A program made the translations under genes and the position numbers. Of a DNA stretch of 64,000 bases, positions 20,108 to 30,056 are shown piece after piece. Numbering within the stretch: the stretch's first letter is position 1; each line of letters begins with the position of its first letter. The stretch comes from an uncultured Lachnoclostridium sp. (GTDB lineage: Bacteria; Bacillota; Clostridia; Lachnospirales; Lachnospiraceae). The notes below the pieces were generated by a model that was given only the letters and a program-made list of their open reading frames with translations, was not told the origin of the DNA and ran no database searches. Where the stretch lies: assembly GCA_946415315.1 (NCBI GenBank), contig CAMKRZ010000010.1, positions 19,058 through 83,057 on the forward strand, in the 5' to 3' direction.

Positions 20108-20913
20108 GTGATATGGACGATATTATAAACAATCTGCCGGAGGCAATCCGGCAATTAATTGAAGGCAAGCCATACGAGACGGATGACATGGGGCGGTCCG
20201 GTTCGCAGGTGCGGATCTATGATGATGCGGTCCTGAAGATTGAAAAGGAACAGCCCAAGCTTGCGCAGATGGTGGAGATCATGCGGTGGCTTGACGGAAA
20301 ACTGCCGGCGCCGAAGGTCCTCGCGACCGAGGTGAAGGACGGTTACCGGTATCTGCTGATGAGCAAGGTGAAGGGGCGCATGGCCGTCGACGAATACTAC
20401 TTAAACCGCCCGGAGGAGCTGACAACACTGCTTGCGGAGGCGCTCAAGATGCTTTGGAGCGTCGACATCTCCGACTGCCCGAAAACGCTGGACCTGTCGG
20501 CGGAGCTTGAGGCGGCAAAGGACCTTGTCGAACATGGTCAGGTTAACATGAACAATGCGGAACCGGAGACGTTCGGCGAAGGTGGCTTCAAGGATCCTGC
20601 GGAACTTCTGCAGTGGCTGTATGACAATCGGCCGGAGACGGATCCCGTGTTTGCGCACGGCGATTTCTGCCTGCCGAATATCTTCTTTGAGGATGGGAAG
20701 GTGAGTGGATTTATCGACCTTGGGGACGCGGGGATTGCGGATCGGTGGTATGACGTCGCGCTAGGCTACCGAAGCCTCAAACGCAATGTCAACGGAACCT
20801 TCGGCAAGGTCTACGAGGGCGTCGACCCGGACGAGCTGTTCCGCAAGCTGGGAATCGAGCCGGATTGGGGAAAAATCCGGTATTACATTTTGCTTGACGA
20901 GTTGTTCTGTTGA
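20104..20913 (+). CDS. APH(3')-family aminoglycoside phosphotransferase homologue
   Basis: MRWLDGKLPAPKVLATE, VFAHGDFCLPNIFFEDGKVSGFIDLGDAGIADRWYDVALGYRS, GIEPDWGKIRYYILLDELF - APH(3') hallmark blocks including catalytic HGD and C-terminus. Confidence 0.88.
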   Translation: MSDMDDIINNLPEAIRQLIEGKPYETDDMGRSGSQVRIYDDAVLKIEKEQPKLAQMVEIMRWLDGKLPAPKVLATEVKDGYRYLLMSKVKGRMAVDEYYLNRPEELTTLLAEALKMLWSVDISDCPKTLDLSAELEAAKDLVEHGQVNMNNAEPETFGEGGFKDPAELLQWLYDNRPETDPVFAHGDFCLPNIFFEDGKVSGFIDLGDAGIADRWYDVALGYRSLKRNVNGTFGKVYEGVDPDELFRKLGIEPDWGKIRYYILLDELFC

Positions 20914-20959
20914 ACGATCAATCGCAATCGACGGCAGATTATTGAAGGGGGCACAACGC

Positions 20960-21427
20960 ATGGAAATCACGTACAAAAAGATGACGGAGGCGGAGCTCGG
21001 AACGTTTATCAATATGCGGATTACGCAGCTTAAAGAGGAGTACACATCGGAAGGGAACGTGCCGCCGGAGGTTGACCTTGAGGCGGCGCTTTGGGACTTC
21101 TACCACAGGCATATGGCGGACGGGACGTTCGTCTCGTGGCTTGCGATGGACGGGGAGAAGATCGTAGGCACGAGCGGCATGTCATTTGTCGAGAAGCCAC
21201 CGTATTTCAGCTGCCCGACGGGGCGGCTCGGGCTTCTTTCAAGCATGTACACGGACCCCGCGTACCGCCGCATGGGAATCGCGAAGGAGCTTCTTCACCG
21301 CGTGGTGGAGGAGGCGAGAGCGTATGGCTGCGGCGCGGTGCAGATCACGGCGTCGAACATGGGCGTGAAGCTGTACACCGCCTACGGGTTCCGGCACAAC
21401 GGGAACTTTATGCAGTACAAACTATAG
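20960..21427 (+). CDS. GNAT acetyltransferase
   Basis: LLSSMYTDPAYRRMGIAKELLHRVVEEARAYG; ATG 20960. Confidence 0.92.
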   Translation: MEITYKKMTEAELGTFINMRITQLKEEYTSEGNVPPEVDLEAALWDFYHRHMADGTFVSWLAMDGEKIVGTSGMSFVEKPPYFSCPTGRLGLLSSMYTDPAYRRMGIAKELLHRVVEEARAYGCGAVQITASNMGVKLYTAYGFRHNGNFMQYKL

Positions 21428-21472
21428 GGAAAGGGCCTCGCGGACGATGTTCCGCGGGGATCAGGATACAGA

Positions 21473-22000
21473 ATGGATATTTTGAACAATGATATTCGCA
21501 TCCGTAACGCCGGTCCTGCCGACTGTGAGCAACTGGCCGCGTGGTGGAATGACGGAAAAGTAATGGCGCACGCCGGGTTTCCAAACGGACTCGGAACGAC
21601 GCCGGAGCACATCCGCGAGGAGATCGCGGGCGACACCGACGACACGGATCGCCGCTTGATCATTGAGTATAAGGGCGTGTCGATCGGCGAGATGAGCTAC
21701 GGCAACCTGGGCGGAAACGTCGCGGAGATCGGAGTTAAGATCTGCAACACGGACTATCAGGAGAAGGGCCTCGGGCGAACGATCCTGAGCATGCTGATCG
21801 CGGAACTGTTCGCAAGAGGCTACACAAAGATTGTGCTCGACACCAATCTGAAAAATGAGCGCGCCCAGCACGTGTATGAGATGCTCGGGTTCCGCAAACT
21901 GCGCGTGAACATCGACTCGTGGAGGAACCAGCTCGGCGAGCTGCAGTCGTCGGTCGATTACGAGCTTGTGCCGGGGGATTTTGTGGATTATTCCGTTTGA
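21473..22000 (+). CDS. GNAT acetyltransferase
   Basis: EIGVKICNTDYQEKGLGRTILSMLIAELFARGYTKIVLDTNLKNERAQHVYEMLGF. Confidence 0.92.
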   Translation: MDILNNDIRIRNAGPADCEQLAAWWNDGKVMAHAGFPNGLGTTPEHIREEIAGDTDDTDRRLIIEYKGVSIGEMSYGNLGGNVAEIGVKICNTDYQEKGLGRTILSMLIAELFARGYTKIVLDTNLKNERAQHVYEMLGFRKLRVNIDSWRNQLGELQSSVDYELVPGDFVDYSV

Positions 22001-22072
22001 GAAAAACAAAAGGACGGTTTATGAGAACAAAGATAACGGAGCGTCTTGAGTGCTCCGGAATTGGGAGATTAT

Positions 22073-23305
22073 ATGGAAGTACGAAAACTGGTAGGTGAAG
22101 AGCGTTTTGCTGCGTACTTAACGGCCGTGTACTGCTTTCACTCGAGGGTGGAAGATGTCGAGGAGCGGCACGAGCGCAACGTCAATGCCACGATCGAGGA
22201 CTGGGGAGCATTTGACGACAACAATACATTGATGGCCCGCATCATCAACAACAAGTTTGATTTTTATGTGGACGGGACGGCTGTGAAATCCGGCGGAATC
22301 GGTGCCGTGGCAACACTTCCGGAGTATCGGAACAGGGGCGCGATCCGCGCGATCTTTAAAGACCTCCTGCCGGAGGCGTACGCAAACGGTGAGGTGATCT
22401 CGGCGCTCTATCCGTTCAAACATGAGTTTTACCGCAAGTTCGGATATGAGACCGTGATTGGCTGGAGCCGGTATAGTCTCACGCCGGAGCTTCTGTGCCG
22501 CTACCGTTTTGACGGTGAAGTCACGAAGTGGAAACCGGGCGATCCGGTCGACGAATTCATGACCGTGTACAACGCGTTCGCTCCGCAGTACAACATGGCG
22601 CATGCGCGGACGGAAGAGCAGATGGCGGAGCATCTGAAGGTGGAAAAGGAGTATATCGACCGAAAGTTTTCGTATGTGCTGAAGCAGGGCGACGAGCCGA
22701 TCGCTTATGTAATTTTCAAGGATATCAAGAACGATCCGGCGGCGATTCTGAAGGTCGAGGAGTGCGCGTGGACGTGCCGCGACGGCTTCCGTGCGGTGCT
22801 CGGCTTCCTGGCGCGGTTCGAGGCGGACTACGGTACGATCGAGATGCGACTTCCCGCAGGGATCGACCTTCTCCGCGTCGTTGTGACGCCGAACGCGTAC
22901 GCGATCAAAGAGACGGTGTTCCCGAACTTCATGGTGCGCGTCATCAACGCGAAGAAGCTTCTTGAGACGATCCGTAAGCCTGCGGACTGTGATTTTACGA
23001 TTCGGATTACGGATGAGATGATCCCGGAAAATAACCGCACCTACCGTGCGCTTTCCGACCGTGTCGAACTGCTTGGTGAGCGGCTGCCATTGGGTGACGG
23101 AACATTCGATGGTGCAGCAGAACAGGCAAGTGACGCTGACAAAGCGGATATTGACCTCAATGTCCGTGCTCTCGGGCAGCTCGCAATCGGCGGTCTAAAC
23201 CTTGACGAGGCGATGCTTCGCACGGATGTGACCGTGAACGCGAAGGAGGAGATGCTCCGGCGTGTGTTTATCCCGAAGAACATCTTCGTCGGAGAGCAGT
23301 TTTAG
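22073..23305 (+). CDS. Eis-like GNAT acetyltransferase
   Basis: GGIGAVATLPEYRNRGAIRAIFKDLLPEAYANGEVISALYPFKHEFYRKFGYE; sterol-carrier-like C-terminus; ATG 22073. Confidence 0.87.
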   Translation: MEVRKLVGEERFAAYLTAVYCFHSRVEDVEERHERNVNATIEDWGAFDDNNTLMARIINNKFDFYVDGTAVKSGGIGAVATLPEYRNRGAIRAIFKDLLPEAYANGEVISALYPFKHEFYRKFGYETVIGWSRYSLTPELLCRYRFDGEVTKWKPGDPVDEFMTVYNAFAPQYNMAHARTEEQMAEHLKVEKEYIDRKFSYVLKQGDEPIAYVIFKDIKNDPAAILKVEECAWTCRDGFRAVLGFLARFEADYGTIEMRLPAGIDLLRVVVTPNAYAIKETVFPNFMVRVINAKKLLETIRKPADCDFTIRITDEMIPENNRTYRALSDRVELLGERLPLGDGTFDGAAEQASDADKADIDLNVRALGQLAIGGLNLDEAMLRTDVTVNAKEEMLRRVFIPKNIFVGEQF

Positions 23306-23375
23306 ACTGAGAAGAACACCTACGCAGGAGAACATTTTCCAAAAGATCAGAGAATCATTTGTGAGACAGAAAACC

Positions 23376-24167
23376 ATGGACATACACGGTCTTGACAACA
23401 GAAACGAGGCTTTGATCCTGTGCTTTGCGCAGGAGTCCGCGCGGATCCTCGGCGACAACCTTGTCGGCGTCTATCTGCACGGTTCTGCCGTCATGGGATG
23501 TTTTAATCCCGCGAAGAGCGACCTCGATCTTCTGGTTGTGACCGAGCATGGCATGTCCGACGCGGTCAAGCGCGAGTTCATGGACATGGTTGTCTTGCTT
23601 AACGAGGAGGCGCCCGCCAAGGGCATCGAAATGAGCATCGTGAGGCGTGAAGTATGCAAACCGTTCGTGTACCCGACGCCGTTCGAACTTCATTTTTCGA
23701 AAATGCACCTGGGGTGGTACCGGGATGATACAGCGGATTACATTCGAAAGATGAATGGTACCGACCGAGACCTTGCGGCGCATATTACGGTGATCCGCGG
23801 CAGAGGTGTGTGCCTGTACGGCGCGCCGATCGCGGACGTGTTCGGAGAAGTGCCGAAGCGCGATTATATCGACTCGCTTTGGTGCGATATCGAGGAGGCG
23901 GAGAATGACATCGCTGCCGACACAATGTATCTTACGCTCAATCTCACCAGAGTTCTTGCGTACGTAAAGGACGGAAGTGTCCTCTCCAAGCGCGAAGGCG
24001 GCGAGTGGGGGCTTGAGAATCTGCCGGAGGAGTACCACGGTCTTCTTCGGGAAGCATTATCGGAATATCGCGGCGAAACGCCGGGGTATGATATAAGCGT
24101 GGCGAAAAACTACGCAAAATCAATGCTGCGTCTGATCCAAAATACTATGCAACCGCAGAACGAGTAG
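23376..24167 (+). CDS. AadA-like nucleotidyltransferase (DUF4111-type C-terminus)
   Basis: GVYLHGSAVMGCFNPAKSDLDLLVVTE; LTLNLTRVLAYVKDGSVLSKREGGEWGLENLP. Confidence 0.85.
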   Translation: MDIHGLDNRNEALILCFAQESARILGDNLVGVYLHGSAVMGCFNPAKSDLDLLVVTEHGMSDAVKREFMDMVVLLNEEAPAKGIEMSIVRREVCKPFVYPTPFELHFSKMHLGWYRDDTADYIRKMNGTDRDLAAHITVIRGRGVCLYGAPIADVFGEVPKRDYIDSLWCDIEEAENDIAADTMYLTLNLTRVLAYVKDGSVLSKREGGEWGLENLPEEYHGLLREALSEYRGETPGYDISVAKNYAKSMLRLIQNTMQPQNE

Positions 24168-24284
24168 GAGAGCATGACTCCCGCGTGTAAAGAGCACGCG
24201 ATGCGGATTTCGGAGGACGGGCAGAACCAAAGCCCCTCGTGGGCAACGCGGATTGACCGCGAAATTCAAATAAGAAGGTGTAAC

Positions 24285-24689
24285 ATGAAGAAGATCGGAC
24301 TTGTCGGGGGAACCGGGCCGGAATCTACGGCGATGTATTACAAGATTCGGAAAGTAGGCCTTCTCGGGACGGCTTTTACGATGGAACAGGAGTATATGAA
24401 GCAGGATCTGAAGGCGGCAGGCATACAGGTTTTCGTTCCGAATGAACAGGAAAGGGAACTGGTGGCAAGAAGGATCTTCAAGGAGCTTGAGAACGGAATT
24501 GTGAAGAAGGAAACACTTAGGGAGTTTCAGACGATTATGAACAGAATGAAGGAGCAGGACGGTATCGAAGGCGTCATTCTCGGATGTACGGAATTGCCGC
24601 TTCTGCTGAACTCCGAAACCTGTCCGGTACACTGCCTGGATGCGGTACAGATTCACATCCGTAAACTCATTGAGTTAGCGATGGAATAA
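24285..24689 (+). pseudogene. Aspartate/glutamate racemase with in-frame internal deletion
   Basis: MKKIGLVGGTGPESTAMYYKI joins directly to RKVGLLGTAFTMEQEYMKQDL; the ~90-aa middle of the family is missing; C-terminal GCTELPLLL intact. Confidence 0.75.
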
Positions 24690-24713
24690 ACCATCGAACA
24701 AGGAGCAAACGAA

Positions 24714-25388
24714 TTGAATACGCATAGAAACGCGCGACTTCTCGGGCTGTTCAGCGGCTTCCAGGAGCATCATTTTAACGATGCGCACGAGGAGGTCCTT
24801 CGGGCGAATCTTCCGAAGCGGGACAGCATTGTGTTTATCAGTGCCGATCCGGAGAATTTTGCGCAAAATGATGATGACCGCGACGGCATGCACGAGATGT
24901 TCGCTGAGCGCGGACTGGCATTTGCCGAAAAACATGTGATCGACCGGCGCACCGGCGCGGCGGAGGCAGTGAGACTTGTTCGCGAGGCGGACTGCATCTG
25001 GCTCATGGGCGGCGAATCGACGTGGCAGCTTCAGTTGATCCGCGATCTCGGGCTTGATACAGAGCTTCGTGAGAGCAAGGCAGTGATCCTCGGTGTGAGC
25101 GCCGGTTCGATGAATCTCGGACGCACGGTAGCGTACATCTGGGACGACCCGCATTTTTACGAGGCGTTAGGGCTCACGAACATCACGATCAAGGCGCATT
25201 ACGAGGAGGGGGAATGGTTTATCCCGAGGCTTCTCGAAATGTCCAAGACCCATCCGATCGTTGCGATGGTGGACATGAGCGCAATCTTCGTGAAGGGCGA
25301 CGACGTGTGGAAGGTCGGCGACATGCACCTGGTTGACAAGGGTGAGATCGGGCCGATCACGGATGAAAAACTGAAGGAGTTTCTTTGA
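24714..25388 (+). CDS. Peptidase S51 / dipeptidase E-like protein
   Basis: CIWLMGGESTWQLQLI, VILGVSAGSMNLG nucleophile elbow; TTG start. Confidence 0.88.
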   Translation: MNTHRNARLLGLFSGFQEHHFNDAHEEVLRANLPKRDSIVFISADPENFAQNDDDRDGMHEMFAERGLAFAEKHVIDRRTGAAEAVRLVREADCIWLMGGESTWQLQLIRDLGLDTELRESKAVILGVSAGSMNLGRTVAYIWDDPHFYEALGLTNITIKAHYEEGEWFIPRLLEMSKTHPIVAMVDMSAIFVKGDDVWKVGDMHLVDKGEIGPITDEKLKEFL

Positions 25389-25389
25389 C

Positions 25390-25797
25390 ATGACAGAGAT
25401 TATAGAATTAACAGAGGAGCAGTCGGAAGAGCTCAACGAGGCTTTGGAGGAGTTCGATACCGAGCATATCACGTACCGCATGGAGGGCAGTGTGTGCCTT
25501 GGAATGCAGAAGGACGGCGAGCTGATTGCCGGCGTGAACGCGTATGTGACGTGCTTCAAAATCCTGTATATCGAGACGTTGTTCGTGCAGGAGGAGTATC
25601 GCAGAACGGGCCTCGGGAAGCAGCTGATCACCGAGCTGGAACGCCGTGCGAAGAAGATGGGCGTGAACCTCATCCGAGTCGACACGTTTGACTGGCAGGG
25701 CAAGGACTTCTATCTTGCGATGGGGTATGAGCTTGCCGGTCAGTACACCTGCGAAGAGGACGGCTATTCCGAGTATTTCTTCCTAAAACGGATTTAG
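25390..25797 (+). CDS. GNAT acetyltransferase
   Basis: ILYIETLFVQEEYRRTGLGKQLITELERRAKKMG. Confidence 0.92.
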   Translation: MTEIIELTEEQSEELNEALEEFDTEHITYRMEGSVCLGMQKDGELIAGVNAYVTCFKILYIETLFVQEEYRRTGLGKQLITELERRAKKMGVNLIRVDTFDWQGKDFYLAMGYELAGQYTCEEDGYSEYFFLKRI

Positions 25798-25812
25798 ACG
25801 GCTGGGAACCTT

Positions 25813-25836
25813 GGGGACGGGGTTACTGGTCCATTA
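25813..25836 (+). repeat. REP-like repeat copy R1 GGGGACGGGGTTACTGGTCCATTA
   Basis: 23/24 class of repeat shared with R2-R4; read directly. Confidence 0.9.
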
Positions 25837-25910
25837 CGGAAATGGCTTTCAAGTTCAGATTTTGCTGGCGTTGACCCGGAAAGACAAACAAAAACAGGGG
25901 GATTTTGCAT

Positions 25911-26492
25911 ATGGTTATTTGCGAGACAGAGCGCTTGATCTTGCGCGATTTTACGAGAGCGGATATCGATAAGAGAATCGAGTGGGAGACCGTCGACCGC
26001 GAGTGGCTCGACTGGGACGCCCCGTGGGAGCGGGAAAATGACCTCCCGGTCGATGAGATGGTGCAGGGACTCGAGGAGTTCGCCGATATGACGGCGGCCA
26101 AGGGACCCGACGATATGCGCTTCGGTTTTCAGATTGATGTCAAGGAGACCGGCGAGTACATCGGTTGGATCAGCTGCTACTGCATCGATGACAACTATGA
26201 GTACACGGATGACGATGCGTTGTTTGCGTTTGGCATCGACATTCCGCCGCAGTCGTGCCGCGGAAAGGGCTACGGATACGAGGCGTTCAAGGCGGCAATC
26301 GAGTATCTTCAGTCAAAGGGCATGAAGGAAATCTACACACAGACGTGGTCCGGCAACACGCGAATGATCGCGCTTGCCGAGAAACTTGGGTTCCGCGAGA
26401 TCTGCAGGAAGAAGGACTATCGTGAAGTGCGCGGGAAGAAGTACGACGGACTTACGTTTGTGTACCGTGGGGACGGGGTTAGTGGTCCATAA
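25911..26492 (+). CDS. GNAT acetyltransferase; last 7 codons plus stop lie in repeat R2
   Basis: ICETERLILRDFTRADIDKRIEWE...IPPQSCRGKGYGYEAFKAAIEYLQSKG; C-terminus RGDGVSGP* encoded by repeat. Confidence 0.92.
   Translation: MVICETERLILRDFTRADIDKRIEWETVDREWLDWDAPWERENDLPVDEMVQGLEEFADMTAAKGPDDMRFGFQIDVKETGEYIGWISCYCIDDNYEYTDDDALFAFGIDIPPQSCRGKGYGYEAFKAAIEYLQSKGMKEIYTQTWSGNTRMIALAEKLGFREICRKKDYREVRGKKYDGLTFVYRGDGVSGP
26469..26492 (+). repeat. REP-like repeat copy R2 GGGGACGGGGTTAGTGGTCCATAA
   Basis: Matches R1/R3/R4; TAA is the stop codon of the GNAT gene. Confidence 0.9.
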
Positions 26493-26541
26493 TCTGGTTT
26501 TCCGGTCGCGGGAGACTGCATTCGAAAGAGAGAATAACAAT

Positions 26542-28842
26542 ATGCTTACAGCAATCAAACCGAAGAGCAGACAAATCACCGACGCGGAGCGCACGGAAGA
26601 CGGAGTAGTATTCCGTTCGGAGTTTGAAATGCTCCGCGTGCAGGTCAAAACACCGGAAATCGTGAGGATTACCGCGACTCCGTGCGAGCATTTTTCGAAG
26701 AAAGAGCGGCCGGGCACAGTCTGTGACAGAGTGAGCGACGAGTATTCAATCGGCGAAGACTGCGGCGAGTATATACTTACGACAAATGCCGTGACCGTGT
26801 ATGTGGACAAGGCTTCCGGAGCGATCCGTTTCAATGATCCCGACGGGCGTGAAATGCTGCGCGAGAACCGTCATGCGGCAAGAACGTATGAGGAGTTTGA
26901 GACGTATACGCTTGCGGGAACGGAGCAGAAGACGCGCATCATCGATACTGCGGACGGAAAGAAGGAAGTGCTCGAGCAGCCGCTTAAGATCCCTACAGGA
27001 AAGAGCTTTCATATCCGGCTTTTGCTGGAACTCGGAGACGAGGCACTTTATGGGTTCGGTCAGCATGAGCAGACGATGGGGTCTCTTCGTAACAAGACAC
27101 TGTATCTGCACCAGGCCAACCGGCAGATCGCCGTTCCCATGGTTGTTTCGACCAAGGGATACGGTATTCTTTTTGATGCGTATTGTCCCATGATCTTCCG
27201 GGAGGATGAGAGCGGGGCAGTCGTTCATCTGGAGGCGGACCGCGAGCTGGATTACTATGTCATGGTTGGCGGGATGAACCGGGTAATCCGCAATTATCGT
27301 GTGCTCACCGGCAAGGCAGTGATGCTTCCGAAGTGGGCATTCGGCTATATTCAGTCGCAGGAGCGCTATGAGACGCAGGAGGAGATCCTGCGGACGGCAG
27401 CGAAATCCCGGGAACTGGGTATCGGCATGGATTGCATCGTGCTCGACTGGATCAGCTGGGGAGAAAACCAGTGGGGTCAGAAGAGCTACGACGAGAAGCG
27501 TTTTCCGGCGCCGAAGGAGATGATCGGGACGCTGCACAACGAGCATGTTCGTTTTATGATCTCGCTTTGGCCGACCATGGCAGCGCAGACGGAGGATCAC
27601 AGAGAATTTGCCGAACAGGGGCTGTTCCTTCCGGCAAGCGACATTTACAACGTGTTTCGCAAGGAAGCGCGGGAACTATATTGGAAACAGTTGGAACGGA
27701 AGCATTTTGCGTACGGAACGGATGCATGGTGGTGTGACAGCAGCGAGCCGATCACGCCCGAGTGGAATCATGTGGAGCGGCCGGAACCGTCGCGCCTGTA
27801 CGAGGAGTATTGCTCGGAGGCGGGACTTCGGCTGCCGTATGAATACTGCAATGCGTTTCCTCTTTATCACGCGATGGGAATCTATGAGAACCAACGCGAG
27901 TGCATGAACCGGAAGAAGGCGACAGCAGCGGATTACCGGGAGAAGCGCGTGTGTAATCTGACACGGAGCGCATACACGGGGCAGCAGCGGTATGGAACGA
28001 TCATGTGGTCGGGCGACACCGCGGCGAGCTGGGAAACGCTTCGGGCACAGGTCACGGCAGGGCTTCATTTCTGCGCAAGCGGACTTCCGTACTGGACAAT
28101 GGATATCGGAGCATTTTTCGTAAAATCCGGTGTTCAGTGGTACTGGGACGGCAGATATGACAATACGGTGGAAGATAAAGCGTACTGTGAGTTGTTTGTG
28201 CGCTGGTATCAGCTGGGATGTTTTCTGCCGGTCTTCCGTGGTCACGGAACCGATTGCAGGCGGGAACTCTGGAACTTCAAGGGTGAGTTTTACGATGCGC
28301 TGATTAAGGCGAACCGCCTGAGGTATCAGCTCATTCCGTATATCTACTCCGAGGCCGGCAAAGTGTGGCTGGACGACACATCCATGATCCGCTGGCTGGC
28401 GTTTGATGATCCGGACGACCGTGAGGTGTGGAACATCACGGACCAGTATCTGTTCGGGGACTCTCTTATGATCTGCCCGGTGCTTTGGCCGATGTACTAT
28501 GACGAGGGCGGAACAAAGGTTGAGAATCCGGTATTGACGCGACAGGTGTATTTTCCGAAAGGATGCGGCTGGTATGATCTGTATACCGGCCGACGCTACC
28601 CCGGCGGAAGCCACGCAGTTGTTTCGGCGGCGCTTGATGAGATTCCGGTGTTTGTGAAGGCGGGCAGTGTCATTCCGATGTGTGAGGCAGCGATGTCCAC
28701 GGATGAACTCGGCGAGGTGACGTTCCGTGCATACGGCGATGGCGAGTGCCGGTATCGTTATTACACGGACGCTGGTGACGGCTATGGATACGAGAATGGC
28801 GAGTACACAGTGCGGGAGATTACGGAAAATAAAACCGTTTAG
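26542..28842 (+). CDS. Glycoside hydrolase family 31 (alpha-xylosidase/alpha-glucosidase-like)
   Basis: GMDCIVLDWISWGENQWG, DAWWCDSSEPITPEW, MWSGDTAASWETL; ATG 26542. Confidence 0.92.
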   Translation: MLTAIKPKSRQITDAERTEDGVVFRSEFEMLRVQVKTPEIVRITATPCEHFSKKERPGTVCDRVSDEYSIGEDCGEYILTTNAVTVYVDKASGAIRFNDPDGREMLRENRHAARTYEEFETYTLAGTEQKTRIIDTADGKKEVLEQPLKIPTGKSFHIRLLLELGDEALYGFGQHEQTMGSLRNKTLYLHQANRQIAVPMVVSTKGYGILFDAYCPMIFREDESGAVVHLEADRELDYYVMVGGMNRVIRNYRVLTGKAVMLPKWAFGYIQSQERYETQEEILRTAAKSRELGIGMDCIVLDWISWGENQWGQKSYDEKRFPAPKEMIGTLHNEHVRFMISLWPTMAAQTEDHREFAEQGLFLPASDIYNVFRKEARELYWKQLERKHFAYGTDAWWCDSSEPITPEWNHVERPEPSRLYEEYCSEAGLRLPYEYCNAFPLYHAMGIYENQRECMNRKKATAADYREKRVCNLTRSAYTGQQRYGTIMWSGDTAASWETLRAQVTAGLHFCASGLPYWTMDIGAFFVKSGVQWYWDGRYDNTVEDKAYCELFVRWYQLGCFLPVFRGHGTDCRRELWNFKGEFYDALIKANRLRYQLIPYIYSEAGKVWLDDTSMIRWLAFDDPDDREVWNITDQYLFGDSLMICPVLWPMYYDEGGTKVENPVLTRQVYFPKGCGWYDLYTGRRYPGGSHAVVSAALDEIPVFVKAGSVIPMCEAAMSTDELGEVTFRAYGDGECRYRYYTDAGDGYGYENGEYTVREITENKTV

Positions 28843-28901
28843 GTTGGGATTGCGGAAAATAAGCGTTCAGGACGGAGATTACGGAAATAAAACCTTTCCG
28901 G
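28816..28901 (+). repeat. Three degenerate ~30-nt tandem units (GAGATTACGGAAAATAAAACCGTTTAG-like)
   Basis: 28816 gagattacggaaaataaaaccgtttag; 28846 gggattgcggaaaataagcgttcag; 28875 gagattacggaaataaaacctttccgg. Confidence 0.65.
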
Positions 28902-28937
28902 CTAAGAGTAAATGGAAAAGAATTGAGGAAACAAACA

Positions 28938-29450
28938 ATGGATAAGGGTAAAATAATTTTTTTGAACGGAGTGACGAGCTCCGGCAAAACTTCGATCGTT
29001 GAGGCGCTTCAGGAGCGCAGAGATCAATTTTTCTATGTTGTTGCGAACGATCTGTTCGCGGAGATGGTCGGTGAGCAATACTTAGAGGAGAACTACTGGA
29101 AGTATCTCGCGGACGTGATCATCATGATGTATCACACGGCGAAGCTGTACTCCGATCTCGGGAAAAATGTGCTGATCGACGGCATCCTGGTTGAGCGTGA
29201 CGAGATCAAACCGCACTATGAGAAACTCATGGAGATCATGAAGGACAGCCCGCTTAGCATCGTGGAGGTGTACTGTCCGCTTGATGTGTGCAGACAGCGA
29301 AACATCGAGCGCGGCGACCGCTTTGAGAGCCAGTCGGACGAGCAGGCGGAGCTGATGAGCAAGGACATCAAGTACACGATGCGCGTCGATACGAGCGTGA
29401 ACTCCCCCGCGGAGTGCGCAGAGCAGATTGTGAAGGCGCTGTTTGAGTAA
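28938..29450 (+). CDS. Chloramphenicol phosphotransferase-like (CPT) P-loop kinase
   Basis: GKIIFLNGVTSSGKTSIVEALQ, NDLFAEM, LIDGILVE, VYCPLDVCRQRNIERGDR. Confidence 0.82.
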   Translation: MDKGKIIFLNGVTSSGKTSIVEALQERRDQFFYVVANDLFAEMVGEQYLEENYWKYLADVIIMMYHTAKLYSDLGKNVLIDGILVERDEIKPHYEKLMEIMKDSPLSIVEVYCPLDVCRQRNIERGDRFESQSDEQAELMSKDIKYTMRVDTSVNSPAECAEQIVKALFE

Positions 29451-29537
29451 ACGGCAGCGGTGCTGCCTGCAAAGACGGAAGCGCGGAACAGATCCGCGTT
29501 TCCGCCTGACGGAAATCCGGACAGGAGGAATTGAACT

Positions 29538-30056
29538 ATGGTATTATTGGCAATCGATCTTCAGAAAGGTCTGGTTGTAGAAGATTTGTATAACTTTGAA
29601 GGGTTTGTTGCGAACATGAAGAAGCTTCTCGCGGAGGCGAGAGCACGCGGCGTGGAGGTCATCTATGTGCGGCACGACGCAGGCGAGGGAAGCGGCATGA
29701 GCGAGGGCGACGAGGATTTTGAATTTTACGAAGAACTTGCGCCTCTGCTCGGCGAGAAGATGTTCGTGAAGACCGTTAACAGCTGTTTCAGCAACAAGGA
29801 GCTTTGCAAATATCTCGAGGAGAAGGGCGAGGAGACGATGATCATCGCCGGACTTCAGACCAACTACTGCATCGACGCGTCGATCAAGTCCGCGTTTGAC
29901 CGCGACTACGGCGTGATCGTGCCCGAGGGCTGCAATTCCACATTTGACAACGACTACATGACCGGCGAAACCACATACCGTTACTACAACGAGGACATAT
30001 GGGAAGCTTTCGCGTACTTAGTCAGCATTGAAGAAGCATTTGAGGTAGAAGAATGA
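29538..30056 (+). CDS. Isochorismatase-family cysteine hydrolase
   Basis: VLLAIDLQKGLV, VKTVNSCFSNKELCKYLEEKG, IIAGLQTNYCIDASIKSAFDRDYGV. Confidence 0.9.
   Translation: MVLLAIDLQKGLVVEDLYNFEGFVANMKKLLAEARARGVEVIYVRHDAGEGSGMSEGDEDFEFYEELAPLLGEKMFVKTVNSCFSNKELCKYLEEKGEETMIIAGLQTNYCIDASIKSAFDRDYGVIVPEGCNSTFDNDYMTGETTYRYYNEDIWEAFAYLVSIEEAFEVEE

Noticed and set aside
26374-26541. N-terminal extension of the GH31 ORF
   Set aside because: Overlaps the GNAT gene and repeat R2; the ATG at 26542 after a purine-rich RBS fits the family start.
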